Shown here in pieces: positions 25,083-33,724 of a DNA stretch of 38,473 nucleotides. The first letter of the stretch is position 1. Each line of letters begins with the position of its first letter. The notes below the pieces were generated by a model, which was not told the DNA's origin, did no database searches, and worked only from the letters and a program-made list of their open reading frames with translations. Source of the stretch: Streptomyces sp. NWU339 (GTDB taxonomy: Bacteria > Actinomycetota > Actinomycetes > Streptomycetales > Streptomycetaceae); NCBI RefSeq assembly GCF_003143855.1, contig NZ_QFRK01000061.1, positions 6-38,478 of the forward strand, given 5' to 3'. Made by a program: the position numbers and the translations under genes.

Positions 25083-25322
25083 AGAAGGGGCACGATCCTC
25101 CTCGGCCGTACTGAAATCCGAGATCGGCACGGCAGTCCGGGCAGTCAGGACGCAGGCCCCCACAGGATGCACTTCGGTGGGTCGCGGACATTGCCACCGG
25201 AAGCGGCTCCGCTCGACCGCCGGCCATCTCACGCCGCACCAGGCGTGGGTCCGCTGTCACCAACGACTGGGCTTCGCGGCATAAAACGGAAGTGTCAGTG
25301 CCTGAGGGATCGCTTCAGTCCC

Positions 25323-25505
25323 TCAACCGGTGGCTTTGGCGATGATGCGGTCCATTTCTTCCCGGCCGAAGGCTCGCAGGGGCGTGCTACGGACGTTGCC
25401 CACCCTGCCGACCTGCAGGAGCGTTGCGGTCGCGGTCTCGTCGTCGGGTGCCTCCACCAGGACCTTCACCCCGAGCTCCTGTGCCGCTGCGGCGAAGGCC
25501 TCAGC
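25323..25505 (-). pseudogene. GYD-domain protein remnant
   Basis: The minus strand reads QRAEAFAAAAQELGVKVLVE, APDDETATATLLQVGRVGNV, then RSTPLRAFGREEMDRIIAKA and a stop at 25323. This is the GYD (PF08734-like) ferredoxin-like fold end. The middle strand that normally contains the GYD motif (YWTLGxYD) is missing between VKV and LVE, a clean deletion. Upstream sequence lacks a start. Confidence 0.5.
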
Positions 25506-25728
25506 GCGTTGCGGGGTGCATCAGAACGAGTGATACGCACTGTCACCCGCTCGAACTCCTCGAGCGGTGGGCAGCCGTCAACACGGATGGACGCGGCAAC
25601 GGCAAGGGACGCGGAGCCCGCCCGCGAGCTGACGAGGGCAGTGAATGCCGAGCGCCTGAAGGTCTTGATGCGCACTTCTCGCTTTCTCGTGGTCGCGTCT
25701 CGGCTGCTGCCTATTCGGCACGGTCCCT

Positions 25729-26043
25729 TCAACGGGTGTTCTTGTGGTCCAGGCCGTTCTGCCCGCGGTCCGGTTGGCAGACGAATCGGGTTGCGAGGCG
25801 GTAGGTGACGGTGACGTTGTCGTACTGCCGGCCGGGGACAACCCTGTCGGGAAGGTTGATCCGGTCGCTGTGGGACGTTGATTCACGTTCGCCCGCGCCG
25901 GGGAAGCTGACGGCTGTCCGTGGTTCTTCCGTGAAGCAGAGGCGTTCGGATCGGACCGTCGCCTGGAAGGAGATGTCCGGTTCCGAGTCCTGGCCTCCGA
26001 CGGTGGTGGGCCGACCGGCGTCTTGTGGCTTGGGGGTATCAGT
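25729..26043 (-). pseudogene. C-terminal part of a hypothetical gene without a start
   Basis: A coherent frame runs from just after the stop of the upstream repeat-protein gene to a stop at 25729, with no ATG or GTG start at its head. It reads SEPDISFQATVRSERLCFTE, TAVSFPGAGERESTSHSDRI, NLPDRVVPGRQYDNVTVTYR and LATRFVCQ, a mostly beta protein. It is in the same frame as the upstream gene, separated only by one TGA. Either the TGA is a mutation that cut one larger protein, or this is a truncated second gene. Confidence 0.45.
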
Positions 26044-26046
26044 CGT

Positions 26047-27075
26047 TCAGGGTGGCTCGTCCCGCTTCTGGGCGGTGCGGCGGGTGGGCCGAGGTGGTTC
26101 CTTCCCGTCCTCGCCGCGGGCCCGGCGCGGGCGGGTTCCGCTCTTGCTCCGGGCGATTCGGTCCCGGTCTTTGTCGGCGGGCCTGTGTGACGTGCTCGAT
26201 TCGGCCGGCCTCGTCCGGCGTGCGGTGTCGCCTGCCGCCTCGGTGACGTCCTCGACGGCCTTCTGCGCGGTGCCGCCCGCGGCCTCGGCCACGCCCCCGG
26301 TGGTGTCGCCGACATCGCCGACGGCCTGGCGCGCCCCGGAACCGACGTCCTCCACCGCTCGCCCGGCGCCGCCACCGATGTCCTGCACGGCCCTCCCGGC
26401 GCCGTGCCCCACGTCGTCGACCGCACTGCCGGCGCCGCGTCCCACGTCCTGTACGGCGGATCCGGCGCCCTGGCCGACGTCCTCGACGGCCCTTCCCGCA
26501 CCCGTGCCCAGCTCACCAACGGCTTGGCGGGCGCCGCCACCGACGTCCTGTACGGCGGAACCGACCCCGCGTGCCAACTCCTGGACGATCTCCGGGTTGC
26601 GATCGAGCGTGGTCAGCACCCGGTTGACAATCGTCACGACGTTGTCGAGACGCACCTTGAGTTGGGCTTGCGCCTCCACACCCGAGATGCCCAGGTGCAC
26701 CCGGCCGAGCGCGACGTCGGCGCCCACGTTCAACTTCAACAGGTCCAGCACCTCGGCCTGCAGTGAGACATGCGCCCGCAGATCCTCCACGTCCAAGTCG
26801 ATCTGGTCGACCTTCAGTGCAGGAACGTCGAGGAAGACGTCAGGAACCGCGTCGGCCGCCGCGTGCCTGTCGGCCGACTCATCGCCAAGAGCGTCGGTGT
26901 CTTCGTGGACTGTGGCCGCCTCGTCCTCGTTGCAGGGCCCCGGCTCCTCGTCCTCGTCCTCGTACGGCTCCGGCTCCGGCTCGGCGGACCTGTTGACGTC
27001 CTCGGCATCGGGTTCGTCGTCGTCCAGGTCGCGCTCCTCGACGGGGCCCTCGTCGTGCTCGGCGTTGTCGTGCAT
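26047..27075 (-). CDS. acidic protein with eight LEA-like 11-residue repeats
   Basis: A 342-residue protein; ATG 27075 has GGAGG seven bases upstream. Residues 1-75 are strongly acidic and probably disordered. Residues 79-160 form a conserved domain (FLDVPALKVDQIDLDVEDLR, AHVSLQAEVLDLLKLNVGAD, VHLGISGVEAQAQLKVRLDN, IVNRVLTTLDRNPEIV). Residues 175-262 are eight consecutive 11-residue repeats with consensus VxDVGxGAGxA, followed by two degenerate ones. The tail (from 285) is basic, with many Arg, Lys and Ser. Eleven-residue repeats are typical of 3-11 helices in LEA group 3 proteins, perilipins and synucleins, which coat membranes or lipid drops and protect during drying. I recognise the middle domain from other Streptomyces hypotheticals but no function is known. 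Role is inferred only. Confidence 0.78.
   Translation of the reverse strand: MHDNAEHDEGPVEERDLDDDEPDAEDVNRSAEPEPEPYEDEDEEPGPCNEDEAATVHEDTDALGDESADRHAAADAVPDVFLDVPALKVDQIDLDVEDLRAHVSLQAEVLDLLKLNVGADVALGRVHLGISGVEAQAQLKVRLDNVVTIVNRVLTTLDRNPEIVQELARGVGSAVQDVGGGARQAVGELGTGAGRAVEDVGQGAGSAVQDVGRGAGSAVDDVGHGAGRAVQDIGGGAGRAVEDVGSGARQAVGDVGDTTGGVAEAAGGTAQKAVEDVTEAAGDTARRTRPAESSTSHRPADKDRDRIARSKSGTRPRRARGEDGKEPPRPTRRTAQKRDEPP
26290..26553 (-). repeat. eight 33-bp tandem coding repeats
   Basis: Eight in-frame 33-bp units encode the VxDVGxGAGxA repeats (residues 175-262) of the acidic repeat protein. The units differ at several positions, so the repeat is old, and copy number may vary between strains. 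Confidence 0.7.
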
Positions 27076-27236
27076 GGGTCCGCCTCCGTGAGCTCGCCGG
27101 GCATTTCGCGCCTTTTGAGACAGTATGGCGCACAGGTGTATGGCGCGGTGCTGTCGGCCCCGGTGGAGCCGGAGGTCGGCCGGGCAACGCACGGAAGGTG
27201 CCAGGAGGTCGCCCGCGCGCGAACGGGGCCAAACGG

Positions 27237-27890
27237 GTGACGATCGTCGTGGCCGGTTCCCGCTGTTGTTCCGGGCTGCGTGACGTGGTCGGCCTGTACG
27301 TGAACCCGCCGACGGCCGCAGCGGTGTTCTGTTTCGACGAGAAAACCCAGGTCCAGGCTCTGGACCGCATTCAGCCGTCCCTGCCGATGGTGCCGGGGCG
27401 GGACGATGACCCACCACTACAAGAGAAACGGCACCCTGGACCTGTTCGCCGCGCTGAACGTGGGCTCCGGGGAGGTGTTGCATGACACCCGCCGCTCCCA
27501 CACCGGTCGTGACGTGCCGGGGTTCTCCCGCCGGGTCGACATGCACGTCGCCCCCGACCTGGGGCTGCACGTCATCTTGGACAACCTGTCGGCCCACAAG
27601 AAACGCCGCTGGCACCTGCACTCCACCCCGACCAGCTCGTCATGGCTCAACCTCCTCGAACGCTGGTCCTCCGTGCTCAGCCGCAAAGCCTTGACCAACA
27701 CCAGCTTCACCTCCGTCGCGAACTCGAAACCCGGATCGCCTGCTGGGCCTCCCACGGGAACGACAACCCCGAACCCTTCGTCTGGACCAAACCCGCCGAC
27801 GAGATCCTCGACAAAGTCGCCCGCGGACGAGCCACCCTCGACGGGATCGCCAAATCCGCGACACACCGATGGCTCCGGCTTGCGCAGCGC
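27237..27890 (+). pseudogene. IS630-family transposase, frameshifted
   Basis: Three frames in order give an IS630 transposase: LRDVVGLYVNPPTAAAVFCF with DEKTQVQALDRIQPSLP (first catalytic Asp), then MTHHYKRNGTLDLFAALNVG, LGLHVILDNLSAHKK (second Asp), TPTSSSWLNLLERW (last acidic residue), and finally NDNPEPFVWTKPADEILDKV. At least two frameshifts (near 27405 and 27720) and a missing N-terminal helix-turn-helix make it inactive. Confidence 0.75.
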
Positions 27891-28075
27891 GGACAGCTGC
27901 ACCTCCCTCGGCAGCAGCAGCCGGGCCTCCTGGCGGCCGCGAGCGGTGCGTACCCACGGGGTGCGGGAGTCGGCCGGCTTCGTCTCGACGCGGACCAGGC
28001 CGCAGTTCTTGAGGACGTTGAACGTGCCGCGGGGTACCGCTCGTGCTGGTCGCCGTGGCGCGGCATCCGCCACAG
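27890..28075 (-). pseudogene. possible MarR-like regulator fragment
   Basis: The minus strand reads GTFNVLKNCGLVRVETKPAD, SRTPWVRTARGRQEARLLLP. This looks like the recognition helix and wing of a MarR-type regulator (LVxxxxxPxDxR...VxxTxxGR). No start is seen and the frame runs into the IS630 remnant on the other strand. Assignment is tentative. Confidence 0.3.
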
Positions 28076-28165
28076 CTGATCGGCGGTCGCCCGCTGGAAG
28101 AGCCCCAGCGCCTGATGCCCCGCAGACGCCGACGTCAGGGCCTGGCAGCTGCTGCCGCGCCCCGG

Positions 28166-29155
28166 CTAGCGATTGACGGTTCGCATCCCTGCCTCGTCAT
28201 ATCGTTCACCCGCCACCTCGGGCAGCTCCGAGTGGATGCGGGTCAGGTCGTCCTCGGTCAGCGCGATGCCGACCGCGGCGGCGTTCTGTTCCAGGTAGGT
28301 GCGGCGCTTGGTGCCCGGGATCGGCACCAGGTGTTCGCCCTGGGCCAGCACCCAGGCGATGGCCAGCTGGGCCGGTGTCACGTCCTTCTCGGCGGCGATC
28401 TCCTTCACCTTTGCCGCCAGCCGCAGGTTCGCCTCCAGGTTGGTGTCCTTGAAGCGCGGGTTCTCGCGGCGCCAGTCGTTCGCGTCCAGCTCGTCCGGCG
28501 AGGTGAACCGCCCGGCGAGGAAACCGCGGCCGAGCGGCGAGTACGGCACGAAGCCGATGCCCAGCTCCCGGCAGGCGGGCAGTACCTCGGCCTCCACGTC
28601 CCGTGACCACAACGAGTACTCGCTCTGCACCGCGGTGATCGGGTGCACGGCGTGAGCGCGCCGGATGGTCTCCGCGCTCGCCTCGCTCAGGCCGATGTAC
28701 CGCACCTTGCCCTCGGCGACCAGCTCGCCCAGCGCACCGACCGTCTCCTCGATGGGTACGTTCGGGTCGACCCGGTGCTGGTAGTACAGGTCGATGTGGT
28801 CGGTCCCCAGACGCTGCAGGGAGCCGTGGACCGAGCTCCGGACGTGCTCGGCCGAGCCGTCCTGAGGGCCGACCGTGCTCATGTCTCCGGGTACGGCGTT
28901 GTCCATCCGGTAGTTGAACTTCGTCGCGATCACGTACTCGTCGCGATGCCCCCCGATCGCCTCGCCGACGAGTGACTCATTGGTGAGCGGCCCGTACATC
29001 TGCGCGGTGTCGAGAAAGTTCACCCCGAGATCGAGGGCGCGCCGGATGGTCGCGATCGCCTCCTCCTGATCGGTGGATCCGTAGAAGGCGGACATGCCCA
29101 TGCACCCCAGGCCGATGGCCGATACCTGAAGGTCCCGCAGACTGCGCTTCTGCAT
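28166..29155 (-). CDS. aldo/keto reductase
   Basis: A 329-residue protein if translation starts at ATG 29155; the frame extends nine codons further upstream but without homology. The catalytic tetrad is complete: D49 and Y54 in FLDTAQMYG, K79 in VIATKF, H127 in LYYQHRVD. The NADPH-binding motif near the end reads PIPGTKRRTYLEQN. Members reduce aldehydes and ketones with NADPH in the cytoplasm; the nearest types are broad-specificity AKR13-like enzymes. It is not in an operon. Confidence 0.92.
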   Translation of the reverse strand: MQKRSLRDLQVSAIGLGCMGMSAFYGSTDQEEAIATIRRALDLGVNFLDTAQMYGPLTNESLVGEAIGGHRDEYVIATKFNYRMDNAVPGDMSTVGPQDGSAEHVRSSVHGSLQRLGTDHIDLYYQHRVDPNVPIEETVGALGELVAEGKVRYIGLSEASAETIRRAHAVHPITAVQSEYSLWSRDVEAEVLPACRELGIGFVPYSPLGRGFLAGRFTSPDELDANDWRRENPRFKDTNLEANLRLAAKVKEIAAEKDVTPAQLAIAWVLAQGEHLVPIPGTKRRTYLEQNAAAVGIALTEDDLTRIHSELPEVAGERYDEAGMRTVNR

Positions 29156-29329
29156 GCCGTGTCCCAGCCTTTCCCTGCACACTCGTTCATCGGTCGGACG
29201 GCACGAAGCCCCTCATCCATTTAGCGACGGATTCCACCACCCGGCATCCCGTGAGAGGCACCGGGCGACATGGGCTTCGTGCGCCGTGGTGCCTGCGACG
29301 CTACGACCTGGAGCGCACTTCAGCGCAAG

Positions 29330-29665
29330 TCAACCGTTCAGGCGGGCCTGCTGAGCCTGCCGAAGATCGGAGAGGTCCGGGCCAGATGGTCCCGCACCCT
29401 GCCGTGCAGGCCGTCCAGTGTCACCGTGATCAAGGACCCGGCCGGCCGGTACTTCCCCTCCTTCCTCATCGACACCGACCCGGAAGAGGACCGGGCCCGG
29501 CTCGGCGAGCCGGACCTCGACAGCGCCGTGGGTATCGACCTCGGCCTGACCCTCCCCCAAGCTCTCGGCTTCGCTTGAGCAGGGAGGACCCCCATCCAGC
29601 TCTCCACCCGGCTGCTCCGTGAGAACCAAACGGTCGCGGTGAAGGACCTGGCGGTGACAGCCTGT
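29330..29665 (+). pseudogene. TnpB (IS200/IS605 family) remnant
   Basis: The plus strand reads as TnpB: SVTVIKDPAGRYFPSFLIDT, then DSAVGIDLGLT (RuvC-I with its catalytic aspartate), and after a break QLSTRLLRENQTVAVKDLAV (RuvC-II region with an aspartate in place of the usual glutamate). About 60 residues are gone between the two and a 43-base palindromic element lies at the joint. The zinc finger and RuvC-III are missing. No tnpA or guide-RNA end is recognisable. Confidence 0.7.
29552..29594. repeat. 43-bp palindromic element, TGGGGGT...GGGGGAG type
   Basis: On the minus strand it begins TGGGGGTCCTCCCTGCTC and ends GAGAGCTTGGGGGAG. The arms pair to a hairpin with an AGCGAAGC-type loop. It lies exactly at the deletion joint of the TnpB remnant and introduces a stop codon. 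It shares both ends with the element at 14210-14240. Confidence 0.55.
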
Positions 29666-30085
29666 CGAGCGCGGGTCGGACCGAACTCCGGTCCGGCACC
29701 GCGCGACCCCGAGGAGCAAGTCAACAACTGCCCTCGGCCGAACGTCTTGCCGAGCTTGATGACGAGTACGACATCGTCGAGTACGGGGGTAGGACGTTGG
29801 CCCAGCTCGATGCCGAGGTCATGGCCGAAGTCCAGCGCCTGGCGCGTAACCGGCCCGTCCACAACTAGCTTTCGTAGCGATCGAGCTCTGAGCAAGCGGT
29901 GGCAGCAGAAGCAAGGAGCTGAACCGTTCGGTTCATGCTCGCTGCGGTTCGGCGGGCCTCTACGATCCTGTGCGTGTGGAAAGTCCTCATCTGGGCTGCG
30001 CCTGGCTGACCGAACGCGGGGCCGAAGACCCCGCTCGGCGGCTGATCCTGATGTCACCTCAGTGGCTGTGGTGGGCCCGGTGGAC

Positions 30086-30460
30086 TCAGTGGAGGCAGAG
30101 GCAGAACGGATGGCCGGCCGGGTCCGCATAGACCCGCCAGTTGGCCTCCGGGCGGAGCTGGTCCGTCCGCTCCAGCACGGTCGCGCCGAGGGTGAGCGCC
30201 CGCTGCTCCTCCCCGTCGAGGTCGTCCACGTCGAAGTCCAGGTGGAGCTGCTGCGGGTGCTGCTGGCCGGGCCATTCGGGCGGCCGGTAGCCGTCCACCC
30301 GCTGGCAGGCCAGCGGCGTCCCCTCGAACCCGTGCACCTCGACCCAGTCGGGATTCTCCGGGTCCGCGACCACCCGGCCGCCGAGCAGCTCCGCGTAGAA
30401 CTCCGCGAGCCGTACCGGATCGGCGCAGTCCAGCGCGACCGCCTGCAGCTTTCGAATCAC
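30086..30460 (-). CDS. VOC-family (glyoxalase/bleomycin-resistance-like) protein
   Basis: A 124-residue vicinal-oxygen-chelate protein with the two beta-alpha-beta-beta-beta halves: LQAVALDCADPVRLAEFYAE, LLGGRVVADPENPDWVEV, then QQLHLDFDVDDLDGEEQRAL and a final ADPAGHPFCLCL. I prefer GTG 30460, which has GAGGGG eight bases upstream, over GTG 30469, which abuts it. Such proteins bind or modify small molecules; the pattern lacks enough detail to name a substrate. Monocistronic, no partner nearby. Confidence 0.85.
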   Translation of the reverse strand: MIRKLQAVALDCADPVRLAEFYAELLGGRVVADPENPDWVEVHGFEGTPLACQRVDGYRPPEWPGQQHPQQLHLDFDVDDLDGEEQRALTLGATVLERTDQLRPEANWRVYADPAGHPFCLCLH

Positions 30461-30854
30461 TTCCGGCACCCCTCGTTCCTCGGCCGCTTCCGTGGCTCCC
30501 CCGTACGGGAGAGGGCGTACCCGCCGCTGCGGCGGACATGCGCAGCGGACGCCGGTCCGCCGCCGGGCGAGTGGTGCTCGGTCTTCGCTGACACGGACTC
30601 GCATCCATCAAGGTTCGCTGGCACACGCTCAAGGAATCAGTGGCACATGACCTCCCGCAGCGAAGGTTGAGCGATGTCAGCGAAGTTTGAGTGACCTGGG
30701 GCATGCCTGATGGTCTAGTTGTTCTTCCCCGACATGTTGTGAGCGGTAAGCGGTGGACGTCCGGTCACATCGTGATGTCTGTTATCCGCCAGCACGAGCG
30801 AGGGTTGTTCCGAAAACTCGGTACGTGAACATCTCGACCCATCTGGCACCGGTC
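30461..30854. other. ~390-bp intergenic region
   Basis: Divergent promoters for the VOC gene and the LysE-type gene should lie here. I see no gene and no clear structured element. Confidence 0.35.
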
Positions 30855-31376
30855 ATGAGCGCGGACATGCTGATCGCGCTCCTGATCTTCTTGTTCCCGC
30901 TCGCGTACAGCCCGGGCCCCGGAAACGCGTTCTTCGCGGCGATCGGTGCATCGAAGGGGCTGCGTGCCGCTACGCCTGCACTCGCCGGATACCACGTCAC
31001 GACCCTCGTTGTGACCGCGGCGATCGGGATCGGGATGGGTGTCACCATCCTTGAGCATCCCTTGCTCGCGAAGCTGCTCGGCGCGGCCGGGAGCCTCTAC
31101 GTGCTGTGGCTGGCGGTGACGTTCATTCGTGCCGCTCGGGCGGAGGGAGAAGACGCGGCGGATGCCGCACCGGCCAGAAAGCAGCGGATCGGGTTCTGGG
31201 CCGGCGCGATCGTCCTGCTGCTGAATCCCAAGGCGTACTACATCATCGCAGTGATGTTCACGCAGTTCCTCACGCCGTCCACCAATGACGACATCGCCAC
31301 GGTGCTGGTTGCGACGTCTCAGTGCGGTGTCATCGAAACTTCTCGTTCCGATGTCATGCATTTCTGCTGGTCATAG
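30855..31376 (+). pseudogene. LysE-family exporter truncated by foreign DNA
   Basis: The protein opens with MSADMLIALLIFLFPLAYSP and continues GPGNAFFAAIGASKG and LLNPKAYYIIAVMFTQFLTP, the conserved motifs of LysE/RhtB amino acid exporters, with about four membrane helices. Homology ends at VLVAT near 31317. The frame then runs through unrelated, lower-GC sequence to a stop at 31376. Intact members are about 205 residues; the last third, including the final helices, is lost, so export function is unlikely. The start is uncertain: GTG 30825 in the same frame is an alternative. Confidence 0.75.
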
Positions 31377-31430
31377 CTGCAAAGAGGTGACATCTCCTGA
31401 GAACTCTGGATGACATTGAGTGAGAATCTC
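31325..31430. repeat. inverted and tandem TGTCATC/TTCTC/ATGTCA sites (transposon end)
   Basis: Site A (31328-31356, plus) reads TGTCATC, five bases, TTCTC, six bases, ATGTCA. Site B (31388-31415, minus) has TGTCATC, five bases, TTCTC, five bases, ATGTCA. Site C (31411-31426, minus) overlaps B and repeats the TTCTC and ATGTCA parts. The cluster begins within about ten bases of the point where the LysE gene breaks. Multiple repeated binding sites at a terminus starting with TG are typical of IS21-family ends, but no istA or istB gene is found. Confidence 0.5.
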
Positions 31431-31685
31431 CAGCGCATTGAAATGAGACGGCCATAGTGATGTGCTTCTGAACTGGGGATTTTCCTTCGCCTCTGCGGTA
31501 GGGAGCGCTGGGATGGCGGCTCAAGGTGGGGCGCTGAGTCAACGACGAGTGCACCTGCAGCCCGGAGTCGAGCAGTCCTGCGCGCAGGGCGGCGCACGAT
31601 CAGTTATCCCGGCCCCGAACCCTTACGACCTTGGGGAAGATTGAGGTCGGGTCGTGTTGGTCTGGCGGTTCGGCTGGTGGGTGAT

Positions 31686-32663
31686 TCAGCAGGCCGTCGC
31701 GCGAACGGGCACGAGTTCGGTGCTCGTGAGGCGACGGGTCGTGCGTCGGGCCGCGCGGTCGGAGACCAGGCCAACGATGGCGAGGTGGGTCTGCTCGTAG
31801 TCCTCGCGGCGTCCGGTGTAGCGCTGAAGCGGATGCCACTGCTTGTACTCGGCGTTGGTGTGTTCGACCACGATGCGGGCCGATGACTGCCGCCTGCGCG
31901 CCTCGCGCCAGGCGCGCTTGTCGCCGTCGGGAGCGTCCTGGGCCGGCTTCTTCGGCGGGGCGCTGACCTGGGACGGGAACTCCTTGGCCAGACCCTGGGA
32001 GCCAGAGTCGACCTCGGCGTGCACATCGGGGTGGAGACGGAACTGTTCGGCGATGCCCTCGGTACGCACAGCGGTCTGGTCGTGCATGCGGCCCGGGCGG
32101 ACGACGCCGGAGAACAGGGTGCGGCCCTGGTGGTCGCTGAGTGTGGTGGTCTTGATCGTGTTCTGCTTCTTCTTGCCCGAGACGAAGGCTTTGCGCCCGG
32201 GGCGGCCCGCGCGCGGGCGTCGGACCTGGACTTCCGTGCCGTCGAGCCGGATGTCGACGCCTTCGGCATCTGCGTAGGCGAACAGGTCGTCCAGGGTGCG
32301 GATGCACAGACCAGGGCGGTTGGGGATGGCGAAGCCCCGCGCGGCGAGCAAGGGTCTGACCTCGCGGATCGCGGCGGAGACGGTGGAGCGGTCCACCCCG
32401 TACAACTCGGCCAGGGCGGCATGTGGCAGCCCGAGCCGCAGGTGGACCAGGGTGGCCGCGAGCCGGTCGGTGAACACCAGGCGCGGCTTGCGTCCGGCAC
32501 CCTCGGCCCGCTTGCGGGGCCCGCCCCTCATCACGTGCAGGGCCGACGCGCGGGCCGCCGCCCAGGGCGGGGCGAGTTCTTCGAGTAACTCCCCGAAATG
32601 TGCGCGGGAGACCCCGGACAGGGCAGGATGGGTACAGGCCGTACGGGACCAGGTCAGCTTCAC
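31686..32663 (-). CDS. IS5-family transposase
   Basis: A 325-residue transposase that appears intact. An HTH_Tnp_4 region (LPHAALAELYGVDRSTVSAA) is followed by a DDE_Tnp_4 domain: DIRLDGTEVQVRRP (first Asp), TLFSGVVRPGRMHDQTAV, EVDSGSQGLAKEFP (second Asp) and IVVEHTNAEYKQWHPLQRYT (Glu). The start is GTG 32663. I could not fix the terminal inverted repeats, so only the gene is given. It should mobilise its own element. Confidence 0.9.
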   Translation of the reverse strand: MKLTWSRTACTHPALSGVSRAHFGELLEELAPPWAAARASALHVMRGGPRKRAEGAGRKPRLVFTDRLAATLVHLRLGLPHAALAELYGVDRSTVSAAIREVRPLLAARGFAIPNRPGLCIRTLDDLFAYADAEGVDIRLDGTEVQVRRPRAGRPGRKAFVSGKKKQNTIKTTTLSDHQGRTLFSGVVRPGRMHDQTAVRTEGIAEQFRLHPDVHAEVDSGSQGLAKEFPSQVSAPPKKPAQDAPDGDKRAWREARRRQSSARIVVEHTNAEYKQWHPLQRYTGRREDYEQTHLAIVGLVSDRAARRTTRRLTSTELVPVRATAC

Positions 32664-32745
32664 AACTCGCCCAACCCGTAAAGCCCTTCCCGTGTCACGG
32701 CCGACTCACTCCCGTCCTTCACCCAAGGTCGTTAGGGTCGGGCCC

Positions 32746-33246
32746 ATGGCTTCCATGGATGTCTCCCTGCGTCCCGTGCACCCCAGCGATCTGCCTGTGT
32801 TCTTCCGGCACATGAGCGACCCCGAGTCGAATCGGATGGCCGCCTTCACCGCCGAGGACCCGACGGACCGGGCCCACTTCGACGCGCATTGGAAGCGCAT
32901 CCTCGCCTCGCCCGACGTCGTCACCCGCACCGTACTCGCGGACGGCGATGTGGTCGGGCACGCGGCCGTGTACGGCGAGCCGGGCGAGCGGGAGGTCACG
33001 TATTTCATCGATCGCTACTACTGGGGGCGAGGCATCGCGACCGCGGCGCTGCGGGGGCTGCTCGCCGAGGTCCCCGAACGCCCGCTGCTCGCCCGGGCGG
33101 CGGCGGACAACACCGGATCGGTGCGGGTCCTGGAGAAGTGCGGCTTCAAGGTCGTCGGTGAGGACCGGGGCTTCGCGAACGCGCGGGGAGCGGAGATCGA
33201 CGAGCTGGTGTTGCGGTTGGACGGATATTTTTCCCCACCCCGTTAG
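32746..33246 (+). CDS. GNAT-family N-acetyltransferase
   Basis: A 166-residue GNAT enzyme. Motif A, the acetyl-CoA pyrophosphate loop, is RYYWGRGIATAAL (residues 90-102), followed by the helix and strand of motif B (AAADNTGSVRVLEKCGFKVV). The start is ATG 32746. There is no good Shine-Dalgarno sequence, and TAGGGT ending seven bases upstream could be a -10 element, so a leaderless message is possible. The family transfers acetyl from acetyl-CoA to an amine, for instance a protein N-terminus or an antibiotic; the RimJ-like pattern favours a protein or small amine, but no substrate is shown. Confidence 0.88.
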   Translation: MASMDVSLRPVHPSDLPVFFRHMSDPESNRMAAFTAEDPTDRAHFDAHWKRILASPDVVTRTVLADGDVVGHAAVYGEPGEREVTYFIDRYYWGRGIATAALRGLLAEVPERPLLARAAADNTGSVRVLEKCGFKVVGEDRGFANARGAEIDELVLRLDGYFSPPR

Positions 33247-33261
33247 AGCTCGCGCAGTTAG

Positions 33262-33426
33262 GCGCGGCAGAACGCCTTCCACCGGCTCGCGCGCTGCTAC
33301 GAACGCCGCATCAACGTCAGCAACGCCTTCTTCGACCTCGCCGACACCGTCATCACCGTGCGTAGCCTCATCTGCCGCGCCTGGAGCACCCACCGCTGGG
33401 ACAACCGACCCGCCCACCGGCCATGA
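33262..33426 (+). pseudogene. transposase C-terminal fragment (IS5-like)
   Basis: Fifty-four residues end at the stop at 33426: RQNAFHRLARCYERRINVSN, AFFDLADTVITVRSLICRAW. This matches the end of IS5-like transposases (ARLxxRYERR...AFxxLAxxIITLRxLIRRAW). The remaining domain is not present. Confidence 0.6.
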
Positions 33427-33573
33427 CCGCGCGCCTATCTGCGCGAGCTCTTAACCTCGATGTTTCGTGACGGTCCGCCGACGGAGTCGGCGGACCGTTT
33501 CGTGTGCTGGGCTGAGGGTGGACAGGCCGGTGGCCCGAGTGTCGCCTCGGGTGGTCGCCGGGTTCCACTACTC

Positions 33574-33724
33574 CGACAGACCCCCACGCGTGTGAGGAGC
33601 ACGGCAACGTGCGCACCGACCCGGCCCTGGTGCCGGAAAGACCCCCACGCGCGTGGGGAGCACAGGGCGGCCTCGTATGCGCACGGGTCCGGTTTGGAAA
33701 GACCCCCACGCGTGTGGGGAGCAC
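33574..33724 (-). CRISPR. three-repeat type I-E CRISPR array, no cas genes
   Basis: Three 29-bp repeats at 33574-33602, 33635-33663 and 33696-33724 are separated by two spacers of exactly 32 bases, the 61-bp period of type I-E. On the minus strand a repeat begins GTGCTCCCCACGCGTG and ends GGGGGTCTTTCC, a Streptomyces-type I-E repeat with a short inner palindrome. The copy at 33574 is the most changed, as expected for the leader-distal end, so the leader should lie right of 33724, where the sequence is less GC-rich. The two spacers differ and look unrelated to the window. No cas genes are encoded here. Confidence 0.85.

Noticed and set aside
25805..27091. A 428-codon Ser/Pro-rich plus-strand frame that looks like a secreted repeat protein
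   Set aside because: It is antisense to the 11-residue-repeat protein; the apparent repeats arise from the same 33-bp units, while the minus-strand frame has the ribosome binding site and a recognisable domain.
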